Shown here one piece after another: positions 43,428 to 50,752 of a DNA stretch of 64,000 nucleotides. This DNA comes from Acidithiobacillus caldus ATCC 51756 (GTDB taxonomy: Bacteria > Pseudomonadota > Gammaproteobacteria > Acidithiobacillales > Acidithiobacillaceae), in contig NZ_CP005986.1 in assembly GCF_000175575.2 (NCBI RefSeq), positions 1,932,615 to 1,996,614 on the forward strand, read 5' to 3'. Below the pieces are notes generated by a model, which saw only the letters and a list, made by a program, of their open reading frames with translations, was not told the origin of the DNA and ran no database searches. The position numbers and the translations under genes are program-made. Position 1 is the stretch's first letter, and the number at the start of each line of letters is the position of its first letter.

Positions 43428-44108
43428 ATGGAGACGTTCTCAGATCGCGTTAGAAAAGCACGAGAGCACGCCGGGCTGTCTCAGGCTCAGCTCGCCGAGA
43501 GGGTGGGCATGTCCCAACCGGGAATTCAAAAATTGGAGCGCGGAGGCTCGTCGTCAAAGTTTACTGCCCAGATCGCCAGTGTTTGTGGCGTGAGTGGCGA
43601 GTGGTTGGCTACCGGTAAAGGCCAAATGCTTGGGGACATGCGACCTGGCCAGTACGACGTCAACGTTCAACCCATAGATGAACCTATCCGGACGGTCCCT
43701 CTCATAAGCTCTGTAGCTGCTGGTTTGATGACGAATGTTATGGACCCTTACGCCTTGGGAGCTTATGAGAAGAAGGTTCCCGTGCTTGTCGAAGTGTCCA
43801 AGTTTGCCTTTGCTCTTAGGGTGTTAGGCAACTCGATGATGCCAGACTTCTCCCCTGGCGACATTATCATCATCGACCCGGACGTGACGCCCCATCCCGG
43901 GGATTTTGTTGTAGCAAAAAATGACGAAGAGGAAGCAACTTTCAAGAAGTACCGGCCACGAGGGCGCAACGAGAAGGGCGAAGAGTATTTTGAGCTTGTG
44001 CCATTAAATCCGGACTATCCAATACTTAGATCAGATTTAGAGAACATCTATATCATTGGCACCGTGGTTCAACATAACAGGATGATGAAAAATAACAACA
44101 AGCTATGA
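43428..44108 (+). CDS. cI: CI-like repressor with S24 autoprotease domain
   Basis: 226 residues. HTH_3 domain 5-60 (VRKAREHAGLSQAQLAERVGMSQPGIQKLERG). Linker with an Ala98-Gly99 cleavage site (SSVAAGLM). S24 peptidase domain from 120: catalytic Ser136 in LGNSMMPDFSPGD and Lys in EEATFKKY (173/174). The protein should bind the 14-bp operators on both sides and be inactivated through RecA-assisted self-cleavage in the SOS response, as in lambda. Leader is only a few nucleotides if PRM is right. Confidence 0.95.
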   Translation: METFSDRVRKAREHAGLSQAQLAERVGMSQPGIQKLERGGSSSKFTAQIASVCGVSGEWLATGKGQMLGDMRPGQYDVNVQPIDEPIRTVPLISSVAAGLMTNVMDPYALGAYEKKVPVLVEVSKFAFALRVLGNSMMPDFSPGDIIIIDPDVTPHPGDFVVAKNDEEEATFKKYRPRGRNEKGEEYFELVPLNPDYPILRSDLENIYIIGTVVQHNRMMKNNNKL

Positions 44109-44123
44109 AGGAAGTGCGCGAGC

Positions 44124-44164
44124 ATAGCTTGGGTTATTGACAACAAAATAACCATGGTTATATG
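44124..44164 (+). promoter_or_regulatory. PL-like promoter with OL-like operators
   Basis: TTGACA (44137-44142), 16 bp, TATATG (44159-44164). Two operators: perfect palindrome ATAACCATGGTTAT (44148-44161) in the spacer and -10, and ATAGCTTGGGTTAT (44124-44137) abutting the -35; their centres are 24 bp apart. This reproduces the PR geometry base for base. It should drive the plus-strand genes towards bet, exo, xis and int. Confidence 0.82.
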
Positions 44165-44208
44165 CTTACCCCAGTCGCCACCCCACGGTGGCATGCTGGG
44201 AGAGCACG

Positions 44209-44385
44209 ATGCTTGCCAAGGTCACCCCGAAACGCCCTGAACCATCCCCGTTGGTCCGAGTCGATGTCGCCTATGCCGACGGCGACACCCTGGCCTACCT
44301 CTTTCCCCGATCCATCCGCATCGTCGACCTGAACACCAGGATCGCGCGGGCTGGTCGTGTGCACAGGGTGGTGCTTCCCCGATGA
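44209..44385 (+). CDS. Small hypothetical protein, first gene after PL
   Basis: 58 residues from the ATG at 44209 with a GGAGAG site; a start at 44188 is possible. Basic N-terminus and YADGDTLAYLFPRSIRIVDL core. Position equals that of N in lambda but no arginine-rich N-like motif is evident. Stop overlaps the next start (ATGA). Confidence 0.5.
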   Translation: MLAKVTPKRPEPSPLVRVDVAYADGDTLAYLFPRSIRIVDLNTRIARAGRVHRVVLPR

Positions 44386-44894
44386 GCCCAGCCTATAGGA
44401 AAGATGAAAATAATAACTCTAATAAACAATGCGATGACTTTCTCATAGGTATTTTACTTTGGGCGCTGGTTGATATAATGGTTTTGGGCTTTATTTACAA
44501 TTTGGTTGTTGCCATATTAGACCCGAGGGAATCCCTTAAGACTTTTTTATGCTGGATAGGGATATCCTATTTGATTTACGGGATTCTTAACCACAGAGAA
44601 AAGAAAGTTATGGGGGAAAACACGGACACGGTCCTGTTCGCGTCTCTCGCTATATTTAGTATCGGGCTTATTTTTTCTCCGTTCATTAATGCTTCCTATT
44701 TTGATACATACTTATTGTCATTAGTGATCGTCTCTATCGGATTGTCTGCATGGAGGATCTTCTTCCAATCTAAGAGAGAGGATGGCGCCGGAGAAGACAT
44801 AGCTCTCGATCACCATAAGGGCGATCGCAATCAACATTACGAAGCTCACTTTCCGAAAAACAACCATAAGGAAGAGCATCGTGCAGATTGCTAA
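44382..44894 (+). CDS. Four-helix membrane protein; superinfection-exclusion candidate
   Basis: 170 residues. Transmembrane stretches: FLIGILLWALVDIMVLGFIY, FLCWIGISYLIYGIL, VLFASLAIFSIGLIF, YLLSLVIVSIGLSAW. Coupled to the preceding small gene (ATGA) and under PL. The last about 57 residues lie antisense to the next gene and are His/Lys/Glu-rich. Membrane proteins at this place in lambdoid elements are often exclusion proteins (SieB type), but there is no direct evidence. Confidence 0.55.
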   Translation: MSPAYRKDENNNSNKQCDDFLIGILLWALVDIMVLGFIYNLVVAILDPRESLKTFLCWIGISYLIYGILNHREKKVMGENTDTVLFASLAIFSIGLIFSPFINASYFDTYLLSLVIVSIGLSAWRIFFQSKREDGAGEDIALDHHKGDRNQHYEAHFPKNNHKEEHRADC

Positions 44895-45230
44895 AGCTGA
44901 GAATCTTATGATGCTCCTTGCTGCTTCTTCAATGGATAGATTCATAAAAGAGATGGCGCGCTTGCTCTTCTCCCTGAGAAGGCAAAAAGAACCCGCAACC
45001 ATTAGATTAATTGCGATCGGAACAGAAAGGATCAATGGCGAGATATTTTCCTTCAGAAAGTTGTCCACGACATCTAGTGCAGGAGTTTGCTTATTAAAAA
45101 ATCCGTTGACATATACCACATACAAAATTCCGAACAGAATGGACCAGAATAATAGATGGTACGCCATGTGCAGAAGAAAACATTTGTTCTTATCCCAGAT
45201 GTTTTTCAAGAAACACATTGCACAACCCAT
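44721..45230 (-). CDS. Four-helix membrane protein, convergent to the previous gene
   Basis: 169 residues with hydrophobic segments LLHMAYHLLFWSILFGILYV, LILSVPIAINLMVAGSFCLL, IIRFSALAICTMLFLMVVF and VSFVMLIAIALMVIESYVF. No family recognised and no good ribosome binding site. Overlaps the convergent membrane protein gene by 174 bp. Two unrelated-looking membrane proteins tail to tail beside the immunity region is unusual. Confidence 0.5.
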   Translation of the reverse strand: MGCAMCFLKNIWDKNKCFLLHMAYHLLFWSILFGILYVVYVNGFFNKQTPALDVVDNFLKENISPLILSVPIAINLMVAGSFCLLREKSKRAISFMNLSIEEAARSIIRFSALAICTMLFLMVVFRKVSFVMLIAIALMVIESYVFSGAILSLRLEEDPPCRQSDRDDH

Positions 45231-45306
45231 GTCGTATACCGGTTGCGTGATGATAGCCAGACGCGCAGAAGCTGTCTATACGCAATCCAGTGAGCAGAAT
45301 CCTTTC

Positions 45307-45326
45307 TATCCTACCCTATCCTACCC
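45307..45326. repeat. Two tandem 10-bp units
   Basis: TATCCTACCC occurs twice directly in tandem, followed by TAT, just before the ribosome binding site of the next gene (GGAGGAG at 45335-45341). Confidence 0.7.
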
Positions 45327-45348
45327 TATTGATTGGAGGAGTTGATCG

Positions 45349-45942
45349 ATGACCGACACGACCAACTGGCCACTGGCCAAGATCCGTAAAAGTCTGGCGG
45401 AGAACCCCTTCACGGTTCCTTGCCTCCTATTCCGCGAACGCCTGCTCGTCACCGAGCACGGCCCGATGTCCGACGACAACGATAAAGAGCTTTTGGTGCT
45501 TGTGGACGGCGGAATTCAAACTGAATACGTCTACGGACACGTTCTCAAGGTTAAAGGACGCAAGGGCGAAGACTTTTGGGTGGCGCTGCTGGTGCGAAGC
45601 GGTGAAGCGATAGACGCGCCGACCATTCCGCTCGTCTTCGAAAGATACTACAACTATATGCGCCTTCGGTCTGAATTTTATCCGATGTATGCGCAGGATC
45701 GGGAGGACCTTTTTGCCTCTCGCACCAACTTTGAAGATGCTTGCTTGGCGCTCGCAGAAATGATTCGTCGATTTGATCCAGGAAAGCGGTTCGAGAAAGA
45801 AATAGGTTTGGCAGAATATCAGGCTCCAGAGGGTATGTGCGACCTCCGATTTACCGATATTTATGGATTGTGCGGAAATATGGACGAGAACGGTGGCTTC
45901 CCGCCCATTCCCAAATACGTCTATCCGGAAACGCGGGATTGA
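45349..45942 (+). CDS. Hypothetical protein
   Basis: 197 residues with a strong GGAGGAG site. Mixed alpha/beta composition (FTVPCLLFRERLLVTEHG, KELLVLVDGGIQTEYVYGHV, FWVALLVRSGEA). No family recognised. Lies between the PL-proximal membrane gene and bet. Overlaps the next, convergent gene by 22 bp. Confidence 0.6.
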   Translation: MTDTTNWPLAKIRKSLAENPFTVPCLLFRERLLVTEHGPMSDDNDKELLVLVDGGIQTEYVYGHVLKVKGRKGEDFWVALLVRSGEAIDAPTIPLVFERYYNYMRLRSEFYPMYAQDREDLFASRTNFEDACLALAEMIRRFDPGKRFEKEIGLAEYQAPEGMCDLRFTDIYGLCGNMDENGGFPPIPKYVYPETRD

Positions 45943-46643
45943 CGGCCATGTTCCTCGCAACACGCTTTCAAGATGTCGTACAGGTTATCACTAATCCAGC
46001 CCGTATTAGTTCTCGCCTGTTCTGCTGGGGGGCAGGGTATCGACAACTCTGGTCGTTGCATTGGCCTGCCGGTATCTGCGAAATAAAACCGCAACGAGCA
46101 TTGCTCTGGGTGAATCCACAGGTCATCAATGGGTCCTTTGGGTTTGGAAAGCACTACACGGACGGGGAATTCCCGATCCTTGCTGATAGGAAGGTCCACC
46201 AGCGTAACCAAGATGTACGGGAGTATTGCAAGCGAGAGTCCTTGATAGGAAAAAATATTTCGGTTCACGGCCTGCTGGCACATCCGCAAAAACTCTTTCC
46301 CTGTGAGTTTGCCAATAATCGCCCAACACACCATGTATGCGCTCTTGAGATTCTCAGGGCGACAGAACTCCGCATAGAGTCGTTCCCCTTGCTCCAGATC
46401 CCAGTCCGATGGGCACAAGTGCGCGTAGCGTCGGTCGGGCGTGGAGGACAGGGGGCAGACGCTTCCGTTGGGATGGTCGAATCGCGACTGCACTTTCGTG
46501 GAGTGGACACCATAGGGTTCCAGCCGCACTTTACAGGATGGACAGGTGGGATAATCGTTCCGTTCCCGATAGTGCGGACCAGCCATGGCCATAAACGACT
46601 CTGGGGTCACGATCTTCCTGCGATATACAGCGTGTCTGGTCAT
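45921..46643 (-). CDS. Hypothetical protein with CxxC zinc-ribbon-like motif
   Basis: 240 residues. Near the N-terminus YPTCPSCKVRLEPYG, followed by FDHPNGSVCPLSS, with Cys/His spacing that could bind zinc. A hydrophobic stretch (YQGLSLAILPYILVTLVDL) lies in the middle. Divergent to bet across a 149-bp gap (46644-46792). No family recognised. A larger plus-strand frame on this DNA is judged a shadow. Confidence 0.5.
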   Translation of the reverse strand: MTRHAVYRRKIVTPESFMAMAGPHYRERNDYPTCPSCKVRLEPYGVHSTKVQSRFDHPNGSVCPLSSTPDRRYAHLCPSDWDLEQGERLYAEFCRPENLKSAYMVCWAIIGKLTGKEFLRMCQQAVNRNIFSYQGLSLAILPYILVTLVDLPISKDREFPVRVVLSKPKGPIDDLWIHPEQCSLRFYFADTGRPMQRPELSIPCPPAEQARTNTGWISDNLYDILKACCEEHGRQSRVSG

Positions 46644-46792
46644 GGCTTGCCTCGCGCCTTCGCTATACCGACCAGAGGGATGCTAGCACCGGAGACGATG
46701 CAGTCAAGACGTTCGAAATCTATCTCAAGACCCACTTTTCATCTGACGAGACTATCCGCGCTATAGGTGTATCCATCCGATAGGAGAGTTTT

Positions 46793-47668
46793 ATGAACGC
46801 TGTAGTCCAATCCAAGAAATCCCAGTCCATTACCACGGTTCCCGTCCTGGAAATGTCCGAACAGGAACTGATCTCTGTTCTGGAAAACAGCATCTATCCC
46901 GGCGCATCTCGGGAATCCATCAAGATGGCCATTTCCTACTGCGCTGCAGCCAAGCTGGATCCGTTGCAAAAGCCCGTGCATATCGTCCCCATGTGGGACA
47001 CTAAAGCCAAGAGAATGCGGGACGTGATCATGCCTGGTATCGGGCTATACCGTACTCAGGCGGCCCGTTCCGGAGAATATGCGGGGGTCAGTGAGCCGGA
47101 ATTCGGTGAGGACGTGACCGAAAACATTGGTGGTGTGACCGTCACGTATCCCAAGTGGTGCAAGGCCACGGTCAAGCGGCGTCTACCCAGTGGGGAGATC
47201 GTCGAGTTTTCCGCCAAGGAATTCTGGAAGGAAAACTATGCGGTAAAGGGCGGTCAGGAAAAAAGCATCGCGCCTAACGCCATGTGGGCGAAACGCCCCT
47301 ATGGGCAACTGGCCAAGTGCGCTGAGGCCCAGGCCTTGCGGAAAGCCTTCCCGGAACTGGGGGCACAGCCTACTGCAGAGGAAATGCAGGGGAGCACCAT
47401 CGAGACCTCTGAAGTCATCGACGGCCAGACCGGGGAGATTATCCAGGTCCAGAAAAGCCCAGCCCGTCCAGCCCTTGAGCCGTATTCCCAGGAGCATTTC
47501 GAGCAGAACTTCCCCAAGTGGAAGGATCTGGTGGAAAGCGGAAAGCGTAGTGCGGAAGACATCCTCGCCATGATCCGTAGCAAGGCCACCCTCACCGAGG
47601 AACAGGAGGCGGCCATCCGCGCTCTTGGGGAAACGGCGAACGATTTTGCCGAGATCGCTGAGGGATAA
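46793..47668 (+). CDS. bet: Single-strand annealing recombinase Bet (RecT/Red-beta family)
   Basis: 291 residues with GGAG upstream. Conserved segments: LISVLENSIYPGASRESIKMAISYCAAAKLDPLQKPVHIVPMW, VIMPGIGLYRTQAARSGEYAG, and PYGQLAKCAEAQALRKAFPEL (read as motif patches). These are the phage Bet/RecT-family blocks. Anneals complementary strands made by the exonuclease encoded next, 3 bp downstream. Confidence 0.92.
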   Translation: MNAVVQSKKSQSITTVPVLEMSEQELISVLENSIYPGASRESIKMAISYCAAAKLDPLQKPVHIVPMWDTKAKRMRDVIMPGIGLYRTQAARSGEYAGVSEPEFGEDVTENIGGVTVTYPKWCKATVKRRLPSGEIVEFSAKEFWKENYAVKGGQEKSIAPNAMWAKRPYGQLAKCAEAQALRKAFPELGAQPTAEEMQGSTIETSEVIDGQTGEIIQVQKSPARPALEPYSQEHFEQNFPKWKDLVESGKRSAEDILAMIRSKATLTEEQEAAIRALGETANDFAEIAEG

Positions 47669-47671
47669 TCC

Positions 47672-49189
47672 ATGCTCCGCTACCATCGCGTCGAACAGGG
47701 TACTCCAGAGTGGCTGTCTCTGCGCCTTCGGCACTTCACCGGAAGCGAAGCGCCGGCCATGATGGGCGTGAGCCCCTATCTGGGGCGAAATGAACTCTTG
47801 CGCCAGAAGGCTACGGGTATGGTCCCGGAAGTCGATGCCACGACCCAGGTGATTTTCGACGCGGGGCATGCTGCGGAAGCCGCCATTCGTCCAGCGGCGG
47901 AGCGGGTGATCGGGGAAGAGCTTTTCCCGGGCACCTGCAGTCGCGATGTCGATGGCTTGCCACTGCTGGCCAGCCTCGATGGCCTCACCATGGACGGGTC
48001 CATTGTCTGGGAAAACAAGCTCAAGAACGAAGAGACCATTGCCCACATCGCCGAACATGGAGAGCCTCCCCTGCATCACGTCTGGCAGCTGGAGCACCAG
48101 CTGCTGGTGACCGGAGCAGAAAAGGCGCTTTTCACCTGCGGCACAGACGGTGAAGACTTTGTTCGCTGCTGGTATGAGAGTCGCCCAGAACGCCGCGAGG
48201 CAATCCTGGCCGGCTGGAAGCGGTTTGCGGAGGACTTGGCAAACTACACGCTGCGCCCAGACGAATACGAGTTCATTGGAGTGGCGCCGGATCGTTTGCC
48301 GGCACTGCACGTTGCGGTATCTGGTCGTATTCTCGCCAGCAATATTGCCGAGTGGCGCGACCGGACTCTGGAGATTCTGGCCGGCATTCCTCGCGACCTG
48401 CGCACCGATCAGGATTTCGCGAATGCTGAGGAGACTATCCGGTGGGCCAAGGAAGCCCTGGATCGCATAGCGGTGGTCAAGGATGCGGTACTCGCACAAA
48501 TGCCGGACGTAGAACAGATGTTTCGTTCACTCGACGATATCGGCGAGGCATTGGGCCGTACCGTGAAGGATCTGGACGGGCTCGTGAAGGTGCGCAAGGA
48601 CAATATCCGGCTCGAGATGGTGCAAAAAGCCGCCGAGTCGGTCCGCGCCCACTACGACGCCCTGGCACTGGAACTGGGGGCCTATGCTCCGACGATGCCG
48701 TCGGCTCTGCTGGCCGAACTTGGAGCGAGCATCAAAGGCACCCGTACGGCAAAGGCGGCGGCAGCGAAGCTGGATAGCGCCGTTGCCCAGGCCAAAATCG
48801 CTGCGGATCGGGACGCAGATCGGCTGCGCACGGCTCGGCGTCTCTTTGCCGATGCCGCTGCCCGGGTTGGAGTCGATCTCTGGCCGGACGGGCCAGCCTT
48901 GGCCCAGACTATGGACGAGGACGCTCTGCTCGGGGTCATTGCCCGGCGGGTGAATGCCCACCGCTTGCAAGGTTCCCGTCCCACGTCCAAGGCATCCAAA
49001 ACCTTGTCGCTCGAAGCGATCTGTGCGCGCATCTCGCCGCTGGGCATTACCAAGGCAGGGCTCGCGCAACTCGGTTTTGCCCCGCTCCCGGACGGAGGGT
49101 ATCTCGAGGCGGATTTCCCGAAAATCTGTGCCGCACTTGTGGCCACCTTGCAGTCTGCGGCCAAGAGCGAGATGGCCGATGCCGCTTGA
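47672..49189 (+). CDS. YqaJ-family recombination exonuclease (lambda Exo-like)
   Basis: 505 residues, longer than lambda Exo (226). N-terminal YqaJ domain: QGTPEWLSLRLRHFTGSEAPAMMGVSPY, IFDAGHAAEAAIRPAAE, LLASLDGLTMDGSIVWENKLK (the Asp and E-x-K of the PD-(D/E)xK site), then HHVWQLEHQLLVTGAE. Residues about 220-505 are an added, mainly helical region, common in YqaJ proteins of proteobacterial elements. Resects dsDNA 5' ends for Bet. Confidence 0.9.
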   Translation: MLRYHRVEQGTPEWLSLRLRHFTGSEAPAMMGVSPYLGRNELLRQKATGMVPEVDATTQVIFDAGHAAEAAIRPAAERVIGEELFPGTCSRDVDGLPLLASLDGLTMDGSIVWENKLKNEETIAHIAEHGEPPLHHVWQLEHQLLVTGAEKALFTCGTDGEDFVRCWYESRPERREAILAGWKRFAEDLANYTLRPDEYEFIGVAPDRLPALHVAVSGRILASNIAEWRDRTLEILAGIPRDLRTDQDFANAEETIRWAKEALDRIAVVKDAVLAQMPDVEQMFRSLDDIGEALGRTVKDLDGLVKVRKDNIRLEMVQKAAESVRAHYDALALELGAYAPTMPSALLAELGASIKGTRTAKAAAAKLDSAVAQAKIAADRDADRLRTARRLFADAAARVGVDLWPDGPALAQTMDEDALLGVIARRVNAHRLQGSRPTSKASKTLSLEAICARISPLGITKAGLAQLGFAPLPDGGYLEADFPKICAALVATLQSAAKSEMADAA

Positions 49190-49382
49190 GGCAAAGGATT
49201 CCCCGTGCCGTGGATTCTGTACGACGGCTCTGGGAGACGACGTGTGCCGGTCCTGCGGCCGGACCTTCGAGGAGGTCACCGGCTGGATCGGTTACAGCGA
49301 GGAACAGAAGCAGGCTTGTTGGGAGCGATTGATTCGTGAAGGATGGGTCGATCTGGATCGCACCCCCCTCCGTGGTAAGTGA
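49179..49382 (+). CDS. DUF1289-like small Cys-rich protein
   Basis: 67 residues overlapping the exonuclease end by 11 bp. CRGFCTTALGDDVCRSCGRT followed by EEVTGWIGYSEEQKQACWERL matches DUF1289 (four Cys, then the W..ms..e....v segment). The function is unknown; four Cys suggest a metal site. Confidence 0.7.
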   Translation: MPLEAKDSPCRGFCTTALGDDVCRSCGRTFEEVTGWIGYSEEQKQACWERLIREGWVDLDRTPLRGK

Positions 49383-49392
49383 GGAGTACCCC

Positions 49393-49713
49393 ATGACGAG
49401 GACACTAGACCTGGAAGAAGCGGCCCAGTTTCTCCATCTGCATCCGGACACGGTCCAGCGCCGGGCAAGGGCGGGGGAGATACCCGCGGCGAAACCGGGG
49501 AAACTGTGGGTCTTCCTCGAAGACGACCTTGTCGCTTACCTCAAAAGCCTACAGAATCGACCCCGGCAGACGGGCAAAGGAGAGGATCACCAATGCTCTA
49601 TAAGCGTGGTAAAACATGGTGGGTTGACTTCGTCGATGCAAGCGGCCAGAGAGTTAGGCGCTCGGCTGGCACGACGGACAAAGCGGCCGCGCAGGAACTG
49701 CACGACCAGCTGA
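49393..49713 (+). CDS. Excisionase-like HTH protein
   Basis: 106 residues from the ATG at 49393 with GAGGAG upstream. MerR-type winged HTH: TLDLEEAAQFLHLHPDTVQRRARAGEIPAAKPGKLWVFLEDDLVAYL, the helix_turn_helix_17/excisionase family. Adjacent to and overlapping int by 121 bp in another frame, so it is a probable recombination directionality factor; its last about 40 residues come from the overlap. Confidence 0.75.
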   Translation: MTRTLDLEEAAQFLHLHPDTVQRRARAGEIPAAKPGKLWVFLEDDLVAYLKSLQNRPRQTGKGEDHQCSISVVKHGGLTSSMQAARELGARLARRTKRPRRNCTTS

Positions 49714-50618
49714 GGGCCGAGGCGTGGCGACAGTCGAAACTCGGAGAAGCCCCGGCGCGCACCTGGGACGAGGCTGCGTTACGGTGGCTTGAGGAAAAAA
49801 CGCACAAGGCAACCTTAGAGAAAGATGAGCAGCAGCTGGAGTGGTTGCATCCCTACCTATCCGGGAAAAAGCTGAAAGACATCTCTTGGGAGACGATTCG
49901 AGGCATTCTCGAAATAAAGAAGAAAGAAACGTCCGCGAGCACGGCCAATCATTACCTGGCTTTGATTCGCGGTATTCTACGGCGTGCAAACAAATGGGGA
50001 TGGCTGGAAGTTTTGCCATCCTTTGAACCGTATCCAGTAAAAAACCAGCGGTTACGCTGGTTGACCCAGGAAGAAGCGGCCAGGCTGTTGCAGGAACTTC
50101 CACCGCATTTGGCAAGCATGGCGGAATTTTCCTTGCTGACCGGGTTGCGTCAATCCAATGTGACCGGATTGGAGTGGTCACAGGTGGACATGCAGCGCCG
50201 TTGTGCCTGGATCCATCCGGACCAGGCCAAAGCCAGAAAGCCCATACCCGTGAGCCTCAACGAACAGGCCGTGCAAGTGTTGCTGCGCCAGATTGGGAAG
50301 CATCCCCGGTACGTTTTCACGTACAAGGGCCGACCCGTAACGCAAGTCACAACCAAGGCTTGGCGGAACGCGCTCCAGCGGGCTGGTATCGAGGACTTCA
50401 CGTGGCATGGCTTACGACATACGTGGGCAAGCTGGCACGTCCAGGCAGGCACCCCGCTGCTCGTCCTGCAGCAGATGGGTGGCTGGGCATCGCTCGACAT
50501 GGTGCAGCGGTACGCGCATTTGTCCGCCGACCATGTGGCGCAGTACGCAGGGAATGTGTCGGTTCATGGTACAAAAAAGGCACAGTCCCCATTGAGAGTT
50601 GTGCCGAGTGTCGTGTAA
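49593..50618 (+). CDS. int: Tyrosine-family integrase
   Basis: 341 residues from the ATG at 49593 with AAAGGAGAGG upstream. Arm-type N-terminus (KRGKTWWVDFVDASGQRVRRSAG), core-binding domain, catalytic domain with Arg186 (TGLRQSN), His272-x-x-Arg275-His276 (HGLRHTW), Trp in QQMGGWASL and nucleophile Tyr307 (MVQRYAHL). Ends 13 bp from the CCA end of tRNA-Asn, which is the probable attachment target. Confidence 0.95.
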   Translation: MLYKRGKTWWVDFVDASGQRVRRSAGTTDKAAAQELHDQLRAEAWRQSKLGEAPARTWDEAALRWLEEKTHKATLEKDEQQLEWLHPYLSGKKLKDISWETIRGILEIKKKETSASTANHYLALIRGILRRANKWGWLEVLPSFEPYPVKNQRLRWLTQEEAARLLQELPPHLASMAEFSLLTGLRQSNVTGLEWSQVDMQRRCAWIHPDQAKARKPIPVSLNEQAVQVLLRQIGKHPRYVFTYKGRPVTQVTTKAWRNALQRAGIEDFTWHGLRHTWASWHVQAGTPLLVLQQMGGWASLDMVQRYAHLSADHVAQYAGNVSVHGTKKAQSPLRVVPSVV

Positions 50619-50631
50619 GTCGTTGATAATT

Positions 50632-50707
50632 TGGCTCCCCGGGACGGGCTCGAACCGCCGACCTAGTGATTAACAGTCACCCGCTCTACCGACTGAGCTA
50701 CCGGGGA
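50632..50707 (-). tRNA. tRNA-Asn (GTT)
   Basis: Full cloverleaf on the minus strand: acceptor TCCCCGG/CCGGGGA, D arm TAGCTCAGTCGGTAGAGC, anticodon loop CTGTTAA with GTT, T arm GGTTCGAGCC, and encoded GCCA end. The integrase gene points at the 3' end. The gene appears intact after integration. Confidence 0.97.
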
Positions 50708-50718
50708 AAAGTTCGCGT

Positions 50719-50747
50719 AGGATACCTACTCGGCGCGCAGGGGTCAA
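50719..50747 (-). promoter_or_regulatory. Sigma-70 promoter of tRNA-Asn
   Basis: Minus strand TTGACC (50747-50742), 17 bp, TATCCT (50724-50719), 12 bp before the mature tRNA 5' end. The spacer is GC-rich near the start, as in stable RNA promoters. Confidence 0.8.
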
Positions 50748-50752
50748 GAAAA

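Larger units (their letters stand above)
32542..50631. mobile_element. Lambda-like integrated element (early region only)
   Basis: About 18 kb bounded by the IS256 copy at the left and tRNA-Asn at the right. It contains int, xis-like, exonuclease and bet genes, a CI/Cro switch with operators, cII-like, O/P-like replication genes with internal iterons, RusA, a sigma-like protein, two adenine methylases and ArdC. No terminase, portal, capsid, tail or lysis gene is present. The attachment site is inferred to be the 3' end of tRNA-Asn, because int ends 13 bp away. No copy of the tRNA 3' end was found near the left boundary. Confidence 0.85.

Noticed and set aside
45837-46766. 309-codon plus-strand frame
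   Set aside because: Antisense to the CxxC protein at 45921-46643, which has a folded-looking sequence and normal composition; the plus frame is Arg/His/Trp-rich with no ribosome binding site.
47183-48499. 438-codon minus-strand frame over bet and the exonuclease gene
   Set aside because: Antisense to two well-identified genes that overlap its whole length; no motif.
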